Counted from the stretch's first letter, positions 33,701 to 42,886 are shown. The stretch is 64,000 nt of DNA from Chryseobacterium potabilaquae (GCF_902728265.1 NZ_CACVBR010000009.1:1-64000); one strand, 5' to 3'. Notes: a model not told the origin generated them from the sequence alone. Program-made: numbers and translations.

Positions 33701-34320
33701 GTGTTGAGTGGTATATCTTGAAGACTATCTTTCTGTGGAGTAATTCCTTCATTGCAATATTCATAAATGTTGGAACAGGTATGATTTTCAAAATTATACT
33801 CAAAAATGTATGCTCTATCTGCTTTCACAAACTCTGTCATTGCTTTCAGAGATTTATTAATACTTTCAGGGACTTTTTCAATAGAAATATTAATGTATTC
33901 CGAAGAAATATCCATCATAAGATTTTGAAATTCCAGTTGTTTGTTGAGCTGTTCTTCAAAAAATATTCTTTTTTTAAGTTGTTCAGATAAATAAGAAGAT
34001 AATTCTGTAAGATCCTCCGAATCTTTGGTTTCAAAATTAAAATCTAAGATTTTTATGGATTCATAAAGATGGGAAATGGATTCTTGTTTTAAGAGATTTT
34101 CATTTTTAAGATTTTTATAAAGATCTTGATATTCTTCTTCACTTTGATTAAAGGCATGATCTGTCAGTTCCTTATCTCTCTCAAAAGATTTGTAAGATTC
34201 ATTCACAGCATTAATAAAATTTTTAAATTGCGGATGATCTTTACAGTCTTCCGTAAGGTATTTATTGATTTGTCGATTTAATAAGTTATGAAATTTGGGT
34301 TCCATTTTATTCAATTTCAT
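30784..34320 (-). CDS. Hybrid sensor histidine kinase (GAF, three PAS, HisKA, HATPase, REC, HPt)
   Basis: About 1178 aa from the ATG at 34320; ATGs at 34305 and 34368 are alternatives. Reading from the N-terminus: a coiled coil, a GAF-like domain (VKADRAYIFEYNFEN), PAS domains around LLANLQFGILMEDENRQ, IIITDSEGKIMFWNKSSEST and LGLIEVDNDEIIRYANQSF. Then come HisKA with the phospho-His in FLANMSHEIRTPLN, HATPase with FKKFNQEDSSISRKYGGTGLG, a receiver with the Asp in ILMDIQMPELDG, and a C-terminal HPt with His in AKLIHKIKPSVEGVG. No membrane segments are seen, so it senses cytoplasmic signals. It overlaps the FIST gene by about 14 bp. It probably feeds the neighbouring sigma-54 activator and receiver. 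Confidence 0.9.
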   Translation of the reverse strand: MKLNKMEPKFHNLLNRQINKYLTEDCKDHPQFKNFINAVNESYKSFERDKELTDHAFNQSEEEYQDLYKNLKNENLLKQESISHLYESIKILDFNFETKDSEDLTELSSYLSEQLKKRIFFEEQLNKQLEFQNLMMDISSEYINISIEKVPESINKSLKAMTEFVKADRAYIFEYNFENHTCSNIYEYCNEGITPQKDSLQDIPLNTINDWVEANKRGETIYYPDIQKLPKGNLKALLQEQNIKSLLVLPTMLQNECIGFVGFDFVKDYHQVSDTEKNLLTIFTQIIVNVRERIVLERNLSRTVEILKKLLANLQFGILMEDENRQIAFTNDLFCSMFNIPISADEMVGLDCTHSAEQSKSIFKNEDQFPQRINEILYEKKIVTNELLETKDGRFLERDYIPIFLHDRYKGHLWKYNDITERIITQNLLKQSEERNRMIMDSAMNSIIITDSEGKIMFWNKSSESTFGWKKEEIEGENIAGKIIPIADDDIYKSMLNKQLELKTTKKNGEELTVEISVIAVKQNKQKHYCYFIKDISERKRAEDHLKRQEEKYRNIIANMNLGLIEVDNDEIIRYANQSFCDVSGFELEELIGKNPSTLFLYGENNIQFLEEQIAMRKKGISSVYQLPVKNKRGEIRWWAVSGAPSYDDHGNQLGSIGIHLDITDQKQLEEDLKKEKAKALEASKAKEVFLANMSHEIRTPLNAIIGFLRELKRGDIHPTQKPFIENSFNASQHLLAIINNILDISKIESGEMTLENESFSLKESIQNVITILQPKAKQKKLKLHPVFSSSLSPVLKGDSLKIEQILYNIIGNSLKFTDVGEIKIECKVLQNYVDHQDISISIIDTGIGMDEDFVNNIFKKFNQEDSSISRKYGGTGLGMAITKELIFLMDGKIEVSSKKNVGTQTTITLTLYKGNKELQEKVTQQQQNISIEGLNILLVEDNELNQLVAEHTLKHFKCNITKAENGRIALQILSKENFDIILMDIQMPELDGIEATKILRQEFGLKTPIIALTANAFKTEIENCINVGMNDYITKPFIEENLVSIIYKHTRLKKAPHPDTLPMEEILYDLKNIQTLSRGDESFTKKMLTIFIMQTEQTIPLIENAFTEKKPTEIAKLIHKIKPSVEGVGIHSIKEEMKLLEIKAKEQDIEINELYTLFEKIKNTLNMAIIQLKQKFA

Positions 34321-35449
34321 TAACAGTGGTAATTGTAATCGTTTGGTTATGTAATGCACAATCTTCAAACGGTTTTAGGGGAGAAATTTCCCCATAGGAA
34401 TAGAACCCAGTTAGGACTGTATTGTCCTCAAATACATTTCTTACCATTTCCACCTCTTCCGGAACACGATCGCCCAGTACTAATTTTCTTCCCACACAAC
34501 TTATGATGATCCCTAATTTGGGTTTATTGATACTAATATGGAGACATTCATTAGCAGCATCATTGGCTGCGTCAATAATTCTATCCAGATTGGCTCTCAT
34601 AAACCTTACTTTGCTTCCTTCGGGAAGATCTCCTGCAAAAATCATCATATTATCACTTTCGTTAATTGATAGAATCGTCCTTACAATGGGAGCAGAGTCT
34701 TCAGATAACTTTAGAGATAAAGGAAATAATAAAGCTGAGCTAGGAAGCTCTTCAGCATACTTTCCAAGATATTTTTTATAAAGATCTAAAGCATTTTTAT
34801 TATCAATTTCGTAAAGAACATTATCATGAGATTGGGTAACTGTTCTCTCCAGTCCGAAACTTTCCCAACCACCAAATGAGGAATGAGATAGTTCTAGATT
34901 TTCTCCATAAAAACCAATTGCCACAATTTTATTAGGCGCGGGAGATTGGTTTAGTCCTACAACTGTTTTTTCAAATTTGTCTCCATCGCCTGCTAACCCT
35001 CCGGAAACCAAAACATGATCCGGACGACTTGCATTTAATCCTTGAACGAGTTGGCTGCCATTGACGCTGCTTCCATCGGATAAAACAAATACCCATTTGA
35101 GGTTGTCCATCGGAAGGCTCTCTATAAGTTTTTTTCCGGCTTCGTAGCTATTGGGAAAATTTTCAATATCAATTTGTGAGGTTTTTACATATGATTTTGA
35201 AAAACTAATGATTGTAACTGTTACCGAGTCATCATAAACATCATTACAAAAAATTTCTCCGGAAGATGATGATAGGGCAATGTTTGCATTGGGAAATTTT
35301 TCTTTAATCAATGAAAAAAAATTGGGATTCTCAAGGATATTTCTTGCACCATATCCTAATACAAGTTGGGCGGTCTGATAATCAAGATTTTCATCATTTC
35401 GTTCAGATTCCCATTCTCCGTTTATAAAAAGTAATTTGGCAACTTTCAT
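34307..35449 (-). CDS. FIST-domain signal-sensing protein
   Basis: A 380-aa protein matching the FIST_N plus FIST_C architecture. FIST_N spans about 30-200 (FPNANIALSSSSGEIFCNDV, VFVLSDGSSVNGSQLVQGLN, VLVSGGLAGDGDKFEKTVVG). FIST_C spans about 225-365 (ALDLYKKYLGKYAEELP, GDLPEGSKVRFMRAN, GIIISCVGRKLVLGDR). FIST proteins bind small ligands and work with signal-transduction partners. It is soluble, overlaps the kinase gene and is itself overlapped by 4 bp with the sigma-54 activator. This suggests a sensor-kinase-regulator set. Confidence 0.9.
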   Translation of the reverse strand: MKVAKLLFINGEWESERNDENLDYQTAQLVLGYGARNILENPNFFSLIKEKFPNANIALSSSSGEIFCNDVYDDSVTVTIISFSKSYVKTSQIDIENFPNSYEAGKKLIESLPMDNLKWVFVLSDGSSVNGSQLVQGLNASRPDHVLVSGGLAGDGDKFEKTVVGLNQSPAPNKIVAIGFYGENLELSHSSFGGWESFGLERTVTQSHDNVLYEIDNKNALDLYKKYLGKYAEELPSSALLFPLSLKLSEDSAPIVRTILSINESDNMMIFAGDLPEGSKVRFMRANLDRIIDAANDAANECLHISINKPKLGIIISCVGRKLVLGDRVPEEVEMVRNVFEDNTVLTGFYSYGEISPLKPFEDCALHNQTITITTVNEIE

Positions 35450-36807
35450 TGATCGTTTAGTTTTTTAGTTTCAGGATTATTGATTAGATTATAGATGGTT
35501 GATTTTCCTATGTCTAAAACTTTAGCTGTTTTAATGACATCATTATTGTTTTTTTTCAAAAAATGCAGAATTATTTCTGTGGTATATTGTTTGAGCGTTT
35601 TTTGTTCACTTAAAAGAACGTCCGACTCATTTTTAATGCTATAAAAATTAATATCTTCTACTGTTATTTCATTCCCATCGGCCATTACACAAGCTAGATC
35701 GATAACCGACTTAAGTTCCCTTACATTTCCCGGAAATGAATATTTCAGGAGTTTATTTTTGGCCTCTGAAGACAGGTTTAAAGGTTTAATTTTGTTTTCC
35801 TTTGAAAAGAGATCTATGAAGTGTTTTGCAAGAATTAAGGTATCTTGTTCTCTGTCTCTCAAAGGAGGTAATTCAATAGGAAGACCCACGATTCGATAGT
35901 AAAGATCTTCCCGAAAATTTCCTTTTTTAACTTCATTGGCAAGATTCTTATGAGTGGCGATAATCACTCTTACATCTAATTTTATTTTTTGATTTCCACC
36001 GACTCTTATAATTTCTCTTTCTTGTAAGGCTCGGAGGAGTTTGCTTTGAAGATTAAGATCGAGCTCGGCAATTTCATCCAAAAAAATAGTGCCTCCATTG
36101 GCCTGTTCAAACTTTCCAATAGATTTGTCTGTGGCTCCGGTAAAAGCCCCTTTTTCATGCCCGAAAAATTCACTTTCTATGAGGTCTTTAGGAATAGCAG
36201 CCATATTTACGGCGACAAAAGGTTTGCTTTTTCTTGCTGAATTATAATGGATAGCTTTCGCTACCACTTCTTTCCCAGTCCCTGTTTCTCCTGTAATAGA
36301 GACATTAATATTAGAATGTAAGGCTTTATTGATCTTTGAGAATATACTTTTTATAGATTCACTTTGTCCTATAATTGTTTTTTCAAAAGTATATTTTTTC
36401 TCTAGTTCTTCTTTTAGGTCTTCAACTTCTTGTTTTAATGAAATATTTTCTCTTACTCTTATGATGGAATTCCATAAAAGGTCTTTTGTATGCTCATTTT
36501 TTACAATATAATCTTTGGCTCCTTGTTTCAAGAAATTGATGGCTACATCAATACTTTCCTGACCACTAATGACAATAATGGGAAGATTAGGATAAAAGTT
36601 TTTAATTTGTTTGAAAAGCTCATCACCCGGAATGTCTGGTAATCCAAAGTCTATACAGATAATATCCGGATTTTTGAACAGGTTGGATAGGCATTCCTTT
36701 GCTGTATCAAAAAGGTGAATTTCATAGTCAGGATTAAGCTTAAGATGATATTTAAGCATTTCACCGAAGAAGGGATCATCATCTACTATGAAAATTTTAC
36801 AAATCAT
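35446..36807 (-). CDS. NtrC-family sigma-54-dependent response regulator
   Basis: A 453-aa protein. Receiver 1-115 has the acidic pair DD at 9-10 and phospho-Asp53. The AAA+ domain at about 143-370 has Walker A GETGTGKE at 173-180, the sigma-54 contact loop GAFTGA at 220-225 and Walker B IFLDE at 241-245. A Fis-type helix-turn-helix lies at the end (NNNDVIKTAKVLDIGKSTIY). It activates RpoN promoters from upstream sites. It is the first gene of the leftward regulatory set, so it likely controls the polysaccharide genes downstream. The TTCCA-N5-TGGAA palindromes are candidate targets (inference). Confidence 0.92.
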   Translation of the reverse strand: MICKIFIVDDDPFFGEMLKYHLKLNPDYEIHLFDTAKECLSNLFKNPDIICIDFGLPDIPGDELFKQIKNFYPNLPIIVISGQESIDVAINFLKQGAKDYIVKNEHTKDLLWNSIIRVRENISLKQEVEDLKEELEKKYTFEKTIIGQSESIKSIFSKINKALHSNINVSITGETGTGKEVVAKAIHYNSARKSKPFVAVNMAAIPKDLIESEFFGHEKGAFTGATDKSIGKFEQANGGTIFLDEIAELDLNLQSKLLRALQEREIIRVGGNQKIKLDVRVIIATHKNLANEVKKGNFREDLYYRIVGLPIELPPLRDREQDTLILAKHFIDLFSKENKIKPLNLSSEAKNKLLKYSFPGNVRELKSVIDLACVMADGNEITVEDINFYSIKNESDVLLSEQKTLKQYTTEIILHFLKKNNNDVIKTAKVLDIGKSTIYNLINNPETKKLNDQ

Positions 36808-37174
36808 TGTATATTTATGTTAATTTTTTTACTAAAATAATGAATTTTTTAATTCATTATCACATGAATTAAAATAATAAATAGGTTATTTTTAAAATTT
36901 ATAAGGAATGGGTTTAATTTTAATTTTATCTATTGAAATAAAAGTCTTTCCTATGAATCTATATATAAAATCAATTTGTAATGTTGAGGGGTGTAGATAT
37001 AAGGTTTTTATATTTAGTATATTAATTATTAGTATTTAATAGATGAGGTTAGTACTCGAAAAGAATCACAATTTTCTCTGAATTTAGAGGCATATTTGTA
37101 TAATAATTCATTTTGTGGGATCTTTGCTAATTGTAATACGATCTTTTATAAATATCATCTTATTTTATGAATCA
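36808..37174. other. Divergent intergenic region, very AT-rich
   Basis: A 367-bp gap between the leftward sigma-54 activator and the rightward GLPGLI gene. Promoters for both must lie here, but I see no clear paired -33/-7 motif, and no copy of the TTCCA-N5-TGGAA palindrome occurs here. No ORF of note except an in-frame extension of the GLPGLI gene from 37115. Confidence 0.4.
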
Positions 37175-38068
37175 ATGAAGACAAAAGTAGTTATATCGAA
37201 TGTTTTATTTAAGAATATCATATTTTTAATAAGCATCTTAAGTGGAAGTTTTTTCTATGCTCAAAAGTTCAGATTCTATTATCAACTCAAGTTTACTCCT
37301 GACTCTTCTCAAAAAGAAATAAAGAAAACAGATTTTTACATTCTTGATTATGATATTAAAAGTAATGAATCATTTTTTTATAGTAGTAATTATATTAAGA
37401 ATGATTCTATTAATAAAAAAATAAATTCATTAATGAATGTTTCCAATATAACCGTGAATCTTAATGATTTTAAAAGCTCTTTTATTAAAGATATTATAGT
37501 TAAGAATAATAATGTATATAGTATATATTCTACTATTGATGGAGAATTTTATGAATATAAACAAGAAATAGAGGGTAAATGGAAATTGGGTGCTGAAAAC
37601 TTAACCGTGTTAGAATATAATTGCAAATCTGCTGATATTTTATGGGGAGGGAGAAATTGGAAAGCCTATTTTACAAGTGAGATCCCTTTTCATATTGGAC
37701 CTTATAAGTTTGGAGAGCTTCCTGGATTAATTACGAAAGTCTATGACACCGAAAATGAATTTGAATTTAATCTAATTGGAGTTACCAAAATTAAAGAGGA
37801 AGTAAAATTTAATTTTTCAAAATATATTAATATTAGTGAAGATAAATATATCAATCAGTATGATTCTTATGTAAAAGATCCAGTAAGGAAAATGAAGCAA
37901 GGAGTTATTATAACTGATGACGGAACAAAGTTTGTAATGGCAGAAGGATTTAGCAAATCGGAAATAGAAAATGAGAAGAAAGAGATTTATTCTCGTTTAT
38001 CTAAAGAAAATAATTGTATAGAAAAAGATTCAAGAAAATGTAAAGTACAAAATAAAATTTTGCATTAA
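37175..38068 (+). CDS. GLPGLI family protein
   Basis: The chosen start is the ATG at 37175 (MKTKVVISNVLFKNIIFLIS); the frame is open from 37115 but the extension adds nothing signal-like. A signal peptide ends at about FFYAQ. The family name motif appears as FGELPGLITKVYD, preceded by AYFTSEIPFHIGPYKFG. About 297 aa. GLPGLI proteins are secreted or periplasmic Bacteroidetes proteins of unknown function, often near TonB-dependent transporters. Here it is alone between the regulatory locus and a broken aldo/keto reductase. Confidence 0.85.
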   Translation: MKTKVVISNVLFKNIIFLISILSGSFFYAQKFRFYYQLKFTPDSSQKEIKKTDFYILDYDIKSNESFFYSSNYIKNDSINKKINSLMNVSNITVNLNDFKSSFIKDIIVKNNNVYSIYSTIDGEFYEYKQEIEGKWKLGAENLTVLEYNCKSADILWGGRNWKAYFTSEIPFHIGPYKFGELPGLITKVYDTENEFEFNLIGVTKIKEEVKFNFSKYINISEDKYINQYDSYVKDPVRKMKQGVIITDDGTKFVMAEGFSKSEIENEKKEIYSRLSKENNCIEKDSRKCKVQNKILH

Positions 38069-38265
38069 CAACAACTGAAGTACCTTAAGCTTTATAATTA
38101 TAACAGTGGCTACTTCTGCTTATATGGTTTTATTCTTATAAAATTATCTATTCTAAAATATTGAATCTTCCATCAGTAATTTTGGTAGTAAATACCGTAA
38201 CTTATATAAGAGATACTTTACTTTTATTTGTGAAATTTATACTCATAGATAAAAAAATAAAATAG

Positions 38266-39251
<986 letters not shown>

Positions 39252-39428
39252 ACGATAGTTTTATAATGACTGTTTCTAAGACGATCTCATACCATACTTA
39301 CACATTGAAAGTATTCAATATTGTTAATCATTTCAATGGAATATTTTTTATAGAAGAATTTTGAGATTAAAAAATATTCTATAGATACCCATATTGATAA
39401 TCTGATCATCTTCATATAATCAAGATTT

Positions 39429-39458
39429 CCTCCTAAATCCATTTTAGGAGGTTTTTTT
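39429..39458 (+). terminator. Rho-independent terminator
   Basis: A perfect 9-bp stem, CCTCCTAAA (39429-39437) with TTTAGGAGG (39443-39451), a 5-base loop, then TTTTTTT. It isolates the R-body operon from the aldo/keto reductase, 178 bp upstream. Confidence 0.9.
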
Positions 39459-39469
39459 ATGAATAAAAG

Positions 39470-39484
39470 TGGAATGATATTCCA
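39470..39484. promoter_or_regulatory. Palindrome upstream of the R-body operon
   Basis: TGGAATGATATTCCA (6-bp arms, 3-bp centre) lies 254 bp before the first RebB gene and just after the terminator, in the otherwise featureless 39252-39737 gap. A regulator site is possible. It is the inverse arrangement of the polysaccharide-locus palindrome and occurs once, so confidence is low. Confidence 0.25.
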
Positions 39485-39737
39485 GATAAATCAAAGGATT
39501 TGAGCGGTTGAATATATTATTTCCCATAATGGTGAAAAACCTTATTTTTTAAAAACAAGGTAATTCCCTGAATAATGATTTAATAAACTTTCAGAAATTT
39601 GTCACAGATAACAAAGGAAATAAGAATGAAAATGGATCCAGGTCACAATATACAAAAAGAAAGGGTCAAGAAAGAACAATTTTTAAGAAATAGTAAAAGT
39701 AGAAAACTGAATTTTAACAACCATTTAAATAAAGAAT

Positions 39738-39953
39738 ATGTCAGATAAAGTAAATAGCCAGACTACAGATGCAGTTACCCAGACGAATGTTACCGTACTT
39801 GGTGAATCACCTGCACAAGCCATGAGCATGCTATACCAGATGGCCACTCATGCAAGCGGAATTTCAATACAGAATTCAGTTACCAATCAACAGAATATGA
39901 ATCAGCTTAACCCAGTAATTGTAGCAGATGCAATTAAAATTTTAAAGGGATAA
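39738..39953 (+). CDS. RebB-family R-body protein (divergent, 71 aa)
   Basis: A 71-aa RebB domain: VNSQTTDAVTQTNVTVLGES, then PAQAMSMLYQMATHASGISI, then QNSVTNQQNMNQL. The TDAVTQ.NV.V.GE.PA..M..LYQ...H..G......S..NQQ pattern is that of the R-body structural subunits. It opens the R-body operon, 18 bp before the next gene. RebB proteins polymerise into coiled protein ribbons in the cytoplasm that can unroll and act as killing or delivery devices. Its short C-terminus compared with the 88-aa copies suggests a specialised subunit. Confidence 0.88.
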   Translation: MSDKVNSQTTDAVTQTNVTVLGESPAQAMSMLYQMATHASGISIQNSVTNQQNMNQLNPVIVADAIKILKG

Positions 39954-39970
39954 TCTAAAGCCTTAACAAT

Positions 39971-40762
39971 ATGGATACGAATACAAGTACAGAAGTTCAG
40001 GCAACAACCCCCACAGAAGAGGCAGTAGTATTTGTCAATAGTGAAGTATTGGCTCCTCCTAAAGCTTCACCAATGACCGGAGCTGCAAAAATAATGACTG
40101 ATCAAGCAGCGGGGATGATGGTTCAAGATTTACAATCTTTTTTAAAGGGCTTTGAACAAATCGGTCTGATTGCTGTGAGTAGATTAGCTAATAATATTCT
40201 AACGTATGGAACTTATTTTCACGATCCTTCTGCTACGGGAGGAGTAAGTGCCTCCAAAGGTGATAGTGCTCAGGTGATGGATGTAGCAAAAGGAAATGAA
40301 GTCATGCGGGATTTATTTAAGATTATAGGTGATTATGCAGAGGTTAAGACAAAAATAACATCTCCATCAACTGTCACGGAGACTCAGGAAAAGAAATCAG
40401 ATGTTGATTCTGCTGGGGCTTCTAATGATGATGACCCGGAAAAAAAAAAATTCCTCAAGCTGACACTGAAAGAGAAAACTCCTGAACCTGAGCCGGAAGA
40501 TAAACCAGAAAAGGTAGAAAAAGTGGACAAGTCAGACAAGGTAGAAAAAATAGTAGAAGAGATTGTACCTATCCATGATGTGGAAAAGGTAAAAGAGACC
40601 AATACCATACCACAACCATTAGTGAGCGAAAATCTATCATCTGAGGATGTAAATGTCTCTGTGGACAAAACAACCAAAACAGAAAGCATCAATAAAAGTA
40701 TAATAGGAAAATTATTTGACCAACTAAAAAAAATAAAACATGAACTATTCAAACGAGACTAA
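39971..40762 (+). CDS. R-body operon protein, helical N-domain and acidic/basic repetitive tail
   Basis: A 263-aa protein. Residues 30-125 form a helical domain (SPMTGAAKIMTDQAAGMMVQ, FLKGFEQIGLIAVSRL, EVMRDLFKIIGDYAEVK). Residues 135-235 are low-complexity with Pro/Glu/Lys/Val heptad-like repeats (PEPEPEDKPEKVEKVDKSDK). A short amphipathic helix ends the protein. It lies between RebB genes in one operon and overlaps the next gene by 23 bp. Similar helical proteins accompany RebB genes in other R-body clusters, but I do not know a function. A scaffold or nucleating role is a guess. Confidence 0.7.
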   Translation: MDTNTSTEVQATTPTEEAVVFVNSEVLAPPKASPMTGAAKIMTDQAAGMMVQDLQSFLKGFEQIGLIAVSRLANNILTYGTYFHDPSATGGVSASKGDSAQVMDVAKGNEVMRDLFKIIGDYAEVKTKITSPSTVTETQEKKSDVDSAGASNDDDPEKKKFLKLTLKEKTPEPEPEDKPEKVEKVDKSDKVEKIVEEIVPIHDVEKVKETNTIPQPLVSENLSSEDVNVSVDKTTKTESINKSIIGKLFDQLKKIKHELFKRD

Positions 40763-41555
40763 ACCAGCAAAAATTTTAAACCTACCTTCTTTACAGGAAC
40801 TCAATGAAGGCTTTTTTCTAACAAGGGATAATGATACTACGTATTATAGTATGAAAAAACCGGAGAATAATGTAAATCGTATTGTATTTGATCTGCAAAC
40901 TTCAGATGTTAATATCTGCCCTATAATAAGGTTGGTAAGTTGTACGAGCAAAAATAAAAAATACAGTTCTTATCAGTCATTTGTAGTAGAACCTAAAGAT
41001 AAAGCTACAGGAATCACAGTGGTTATGATGAAGCTTGATGATCCCAAAAACTTTTTTTGTAATGTAAGAATGATGCCCCTTAATACATTAAGTGATATAG
41101 CAGAACCAGAAGCCGATTCAAAATTATTGACGGTCAATTTGGATAAAGCAAATTATGTATTAAAAACGGATGTCACTATTACTCCATCAAATACAGGTGA
41201 GGCATTATATAGTACGCATGATGTGGATGTAAATGCGATATCCGATCTTGTCACAAGTAATGAAATTACAGAATTAAAACGAGAGTTGGAATTCCAAGGA
41301 GCTAAGTTGATTGCTCATTATAGTCAAGAGATCTTAGATATTATTGTTAATGAAAATGCAGCTGTTAACAGCACTACGATGCCTATGTTCATTGAAGATT
41401 ATATTTTACAACTTCCTACCGATAAATTAAAAGAATTGCTTTCAGCGAATGTAATTGCAGGTAATCTTTCTACCGAGATTATAGGAAGTAATGTGATACT
41501 AGACTTGAATAGAGACTGGACAACCGCCGGAGCTTTTATAAGCTACCTACTTTAA
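40740..41555 (+). CDS. R-body operon protein of unknown function (271 aa)
   Basis: It overlaps the preceding gene by 23 bp, indicating co-translation. There is no signal peptide or membrane segment. Residues 1-170 look beta-rich (LNEGFFLTRDNDTTYYSMKK, VNRIVFDLQTSDVNICPII). Residues 180-271 are helical with ITELKRELEFQGAKLIAHYS and LPTDKLKELLSANVIAGNLS. I do not recognise the family. Its position makes it a probable R-body assembly or accessory factor. Confidence 0.65.
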   Translation: MNYSNETKPAKILNLPSLQELNEGFFLTRDNDTTYYSMKKPENNVNRIVFDLQTSDVNICPIIRLVSCTSKNKKYSSYQSFVVEPKDKATGITVVMMKLDDPKNFFCNVRMMPLNTLSDIAEPEADSKLLTVNLDKANYVLKTDVTITPSNTGEALYSTHDVDVNAISDLVTSNEITELKRELEFQGAKLIAHYSQEILDIIVNENAAVNSTTMPMFIEDYILQLPTDKLKELLSANVIAGNLSTEIIGSNVILDLNRDWTTAGAFISYLL

Positions 41556-41565
41556 TTAGCCAATT

Positions 41566-41988
41566 ATGAGCGTATTGGCGTACAACTTAACCAATAAATC
41601 AGGTCCCATTATGGATATCGATACACCAGATAATACACCTACTCCTATACCAAATGATACCAATATAGAGAGTATAGACAATGATGCAATGTATTCGACC
41701 ATCTTGACAAGAGAGGATGAGATTATTCAATACATTAAAGATAAAGCGACCAAAGAAACATTGAAGTCTTTAGCGCCTTTGCTTGAAAAACTGGAGGAAG
41801 CTGTTAAACAACAACAAGCTACTATATCGGCACCTTCTGCCAATGTTCTCAACACGGCTGTGTTAAATTATGAAGATCAATTAAAAAATCTTCAGGAAAT
41901 TTCGAAAGAAAAGATCAAGGCAAAGGAATTAAAAGTAGCAGAAAGACTCAATAAGTTACAAGCCAGAATTGCAAGTATTCGTAAATAA
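41566..41988 (+). CDS. R-body operon coiled-coil protein (140 aa)
   Basis: It follows 10 bp after the previous gene. An acidic, Asn/Asp/Pro-rich N-terminus (about 1-50) is followed by a long coiled coil (about 60-140) with Lys/Glu/Leu heptads such as LAPLLEKLEEAVKQQQATIS and ELKVAERLNKLQARIASIRK. It is cytoplasmic. No family recognised. Its composition suits a structural or tethering component. It is followed 23 bp later by another RebB-like gene. Confidence 0.65.
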   Translation: MSVLAYNLTNKSGPIMDIDTPDNTPTPIPNDTNIESIDNDAMYSTILTREDEIIQYIKDKATKETLKSLAPLLEKLEEAVKQQQATISAPSANVLNTAVLNYEDQLKNLQEISKEKIKAKELKVAERLNKLQARIASIRK

Positions 41989-42011
41989 TATATAATTAAA
42001 AACTAAGTTTC

Positions 42012-42257
42012 ATGGAAAATACTAATGAAGTAATCAATACTGGAGTTGTAGCCATGTCTTCAACTGTACCAGCAGCAATTGCTATGCAAACCAATTCCCA
42101 TTCAGTAGGGTTAATGTTTGAGCAATCTATTTTAAATCAACAAAGAGATTATCAGTTGGCAATAGGAAACTCTGTAATGAGTGCTAAAAAACTGGTAGCA
42201 AAAAAAGTAAGAATTAAGGGGGCAGTAGGAATTAGGAAAAGTCGTTTTGATATTTAA
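42012..42257 (+). CDS. RebB-like protein with basic C-terminal tail (81 aa)
   Basis: The RebB-like central part is recognisable (VVAMSSTVPAAIAMQTNSHS, then VGLMFEQSILNQQRDYQLAI), matching the H-S-x-G-[IL]-M-F-E segment of the array copies. The tail is strongly basic (AKKLVAKKVRIKGAVGIRKS), unlike any other copy. A terminal or anchoring subunit, or one that contacts nucleic acid or membrane, is possible. It is the last gene of the first R-body transcript. Confidence 0.72.
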   Translation: MENTNEVINTGVVAMSSTVPAAIAMQTNSHSVGLMFEQSILNQQRDYQLAIGNSVMSAKKLVAKKVRIKGAVGIRKSRFDI

Positions 42258-42580
42258 TTTTCATGAGTTTGTATTTATAGATCGTACAAAACGACGAAAA
42301 CCATAAGTAGATAGGTTATGGATGGATGCGGTTTTCTTCTCTTTTTAAAAGTCTAAACTTCACGATAATACCAATAGTTTTAGTCAATATATTCAACATT
42401 ATTTGGTTTTTTATTAAATGCATATTTTAAAATAGTTAGGACTAATAAAATAGTATTTTACATAGCAGAGAATCATTATCGATAGGCAGTGAGGAGAAGT
42501 AGAATAACCGCATCCTTTTTTAAAACAATACAAAGACAATCTAATTTATTAACCAGAGATTAATCATAAAAAAAACAATT
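42258..42580 (+). promoter_or_regulatory. Leader of the RebB array with long-range inverted repeat
   Basis: This 323-bp gene-free stretch holds GGATGCGGTT (42324-42333) and its exact reverse complement AACCGCATCC (42506-42515), extended by TTCTTCTC against GAGGAGAA, and ending in CCTTTTTT. A smaller hairpin, CCATAA...TTATGG, lies at 42301-42321. The long stem with a T-run resembles an attenuator or processing structure 65 bp before the first array gene. No clear TAnnTTTG box was found. Confidence 0.5.
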
Positions 42581-42847
42581 ATGGCACAAACAGTTAACCC
42601 ACAAATCACAGACGCAGTAACGCAAGCGAATGTAAAAGTCGTAGGAGAAGCTCCTGCAGTAGCATTAGGTAATGTGTATCAGTCAGCAGCACATTCAACA
42701 GGTATTATGTTTGAAAATGCAGTAAATGCTCAAAATCAACAAAATATCTTAGGACAAGCAGCGACTACACAAGGTATCATGCAAATTTACAGCATAGATA
42801 CAGTAGCTGATGCAATTTCTATTGCTAAAATGCTAAGTGCTTCTTAG
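42581..42847 (+). CDS. RebB-family R-body protein, array copy 1
   Basis: 88 aa: VNPQITDAVTQANVKVVGEA, then PAVALGNVYQSAAHSTGIMF, then ENAVNAQNQQNILGQAATTQ, ending DAISIAKMLSAS. The full RebB domain is present, and the size is close to classical R-body subunits. It is the first of four tandem near-copies, each with its own AAATTAAA-TATGG start context and about 80-100 bp spacers. It is the major structural-subunit type by number. Confidence 0.92.
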   Translation: MAQTVNPQITDAVTQANVKVVGEAPAVALGNVYQSAAHSTGIMFENAVNAQNQQNILGQAATTQGIMQIYSIDTVADAISIAKMLSAS

Positions 42848-42886
42848 TAGACAACTTTCTAACTAGGAAGAAAAAACATTCATCCG

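Noticed and set aside
32824..33990. Plus-strand ORFs antisense to the hybrid histidine kinase
   Set aside because: These are Phe/Ile-rich antisense shadows of a well-conserved kinase with clear PAS and GAF motifs on the minus strand.
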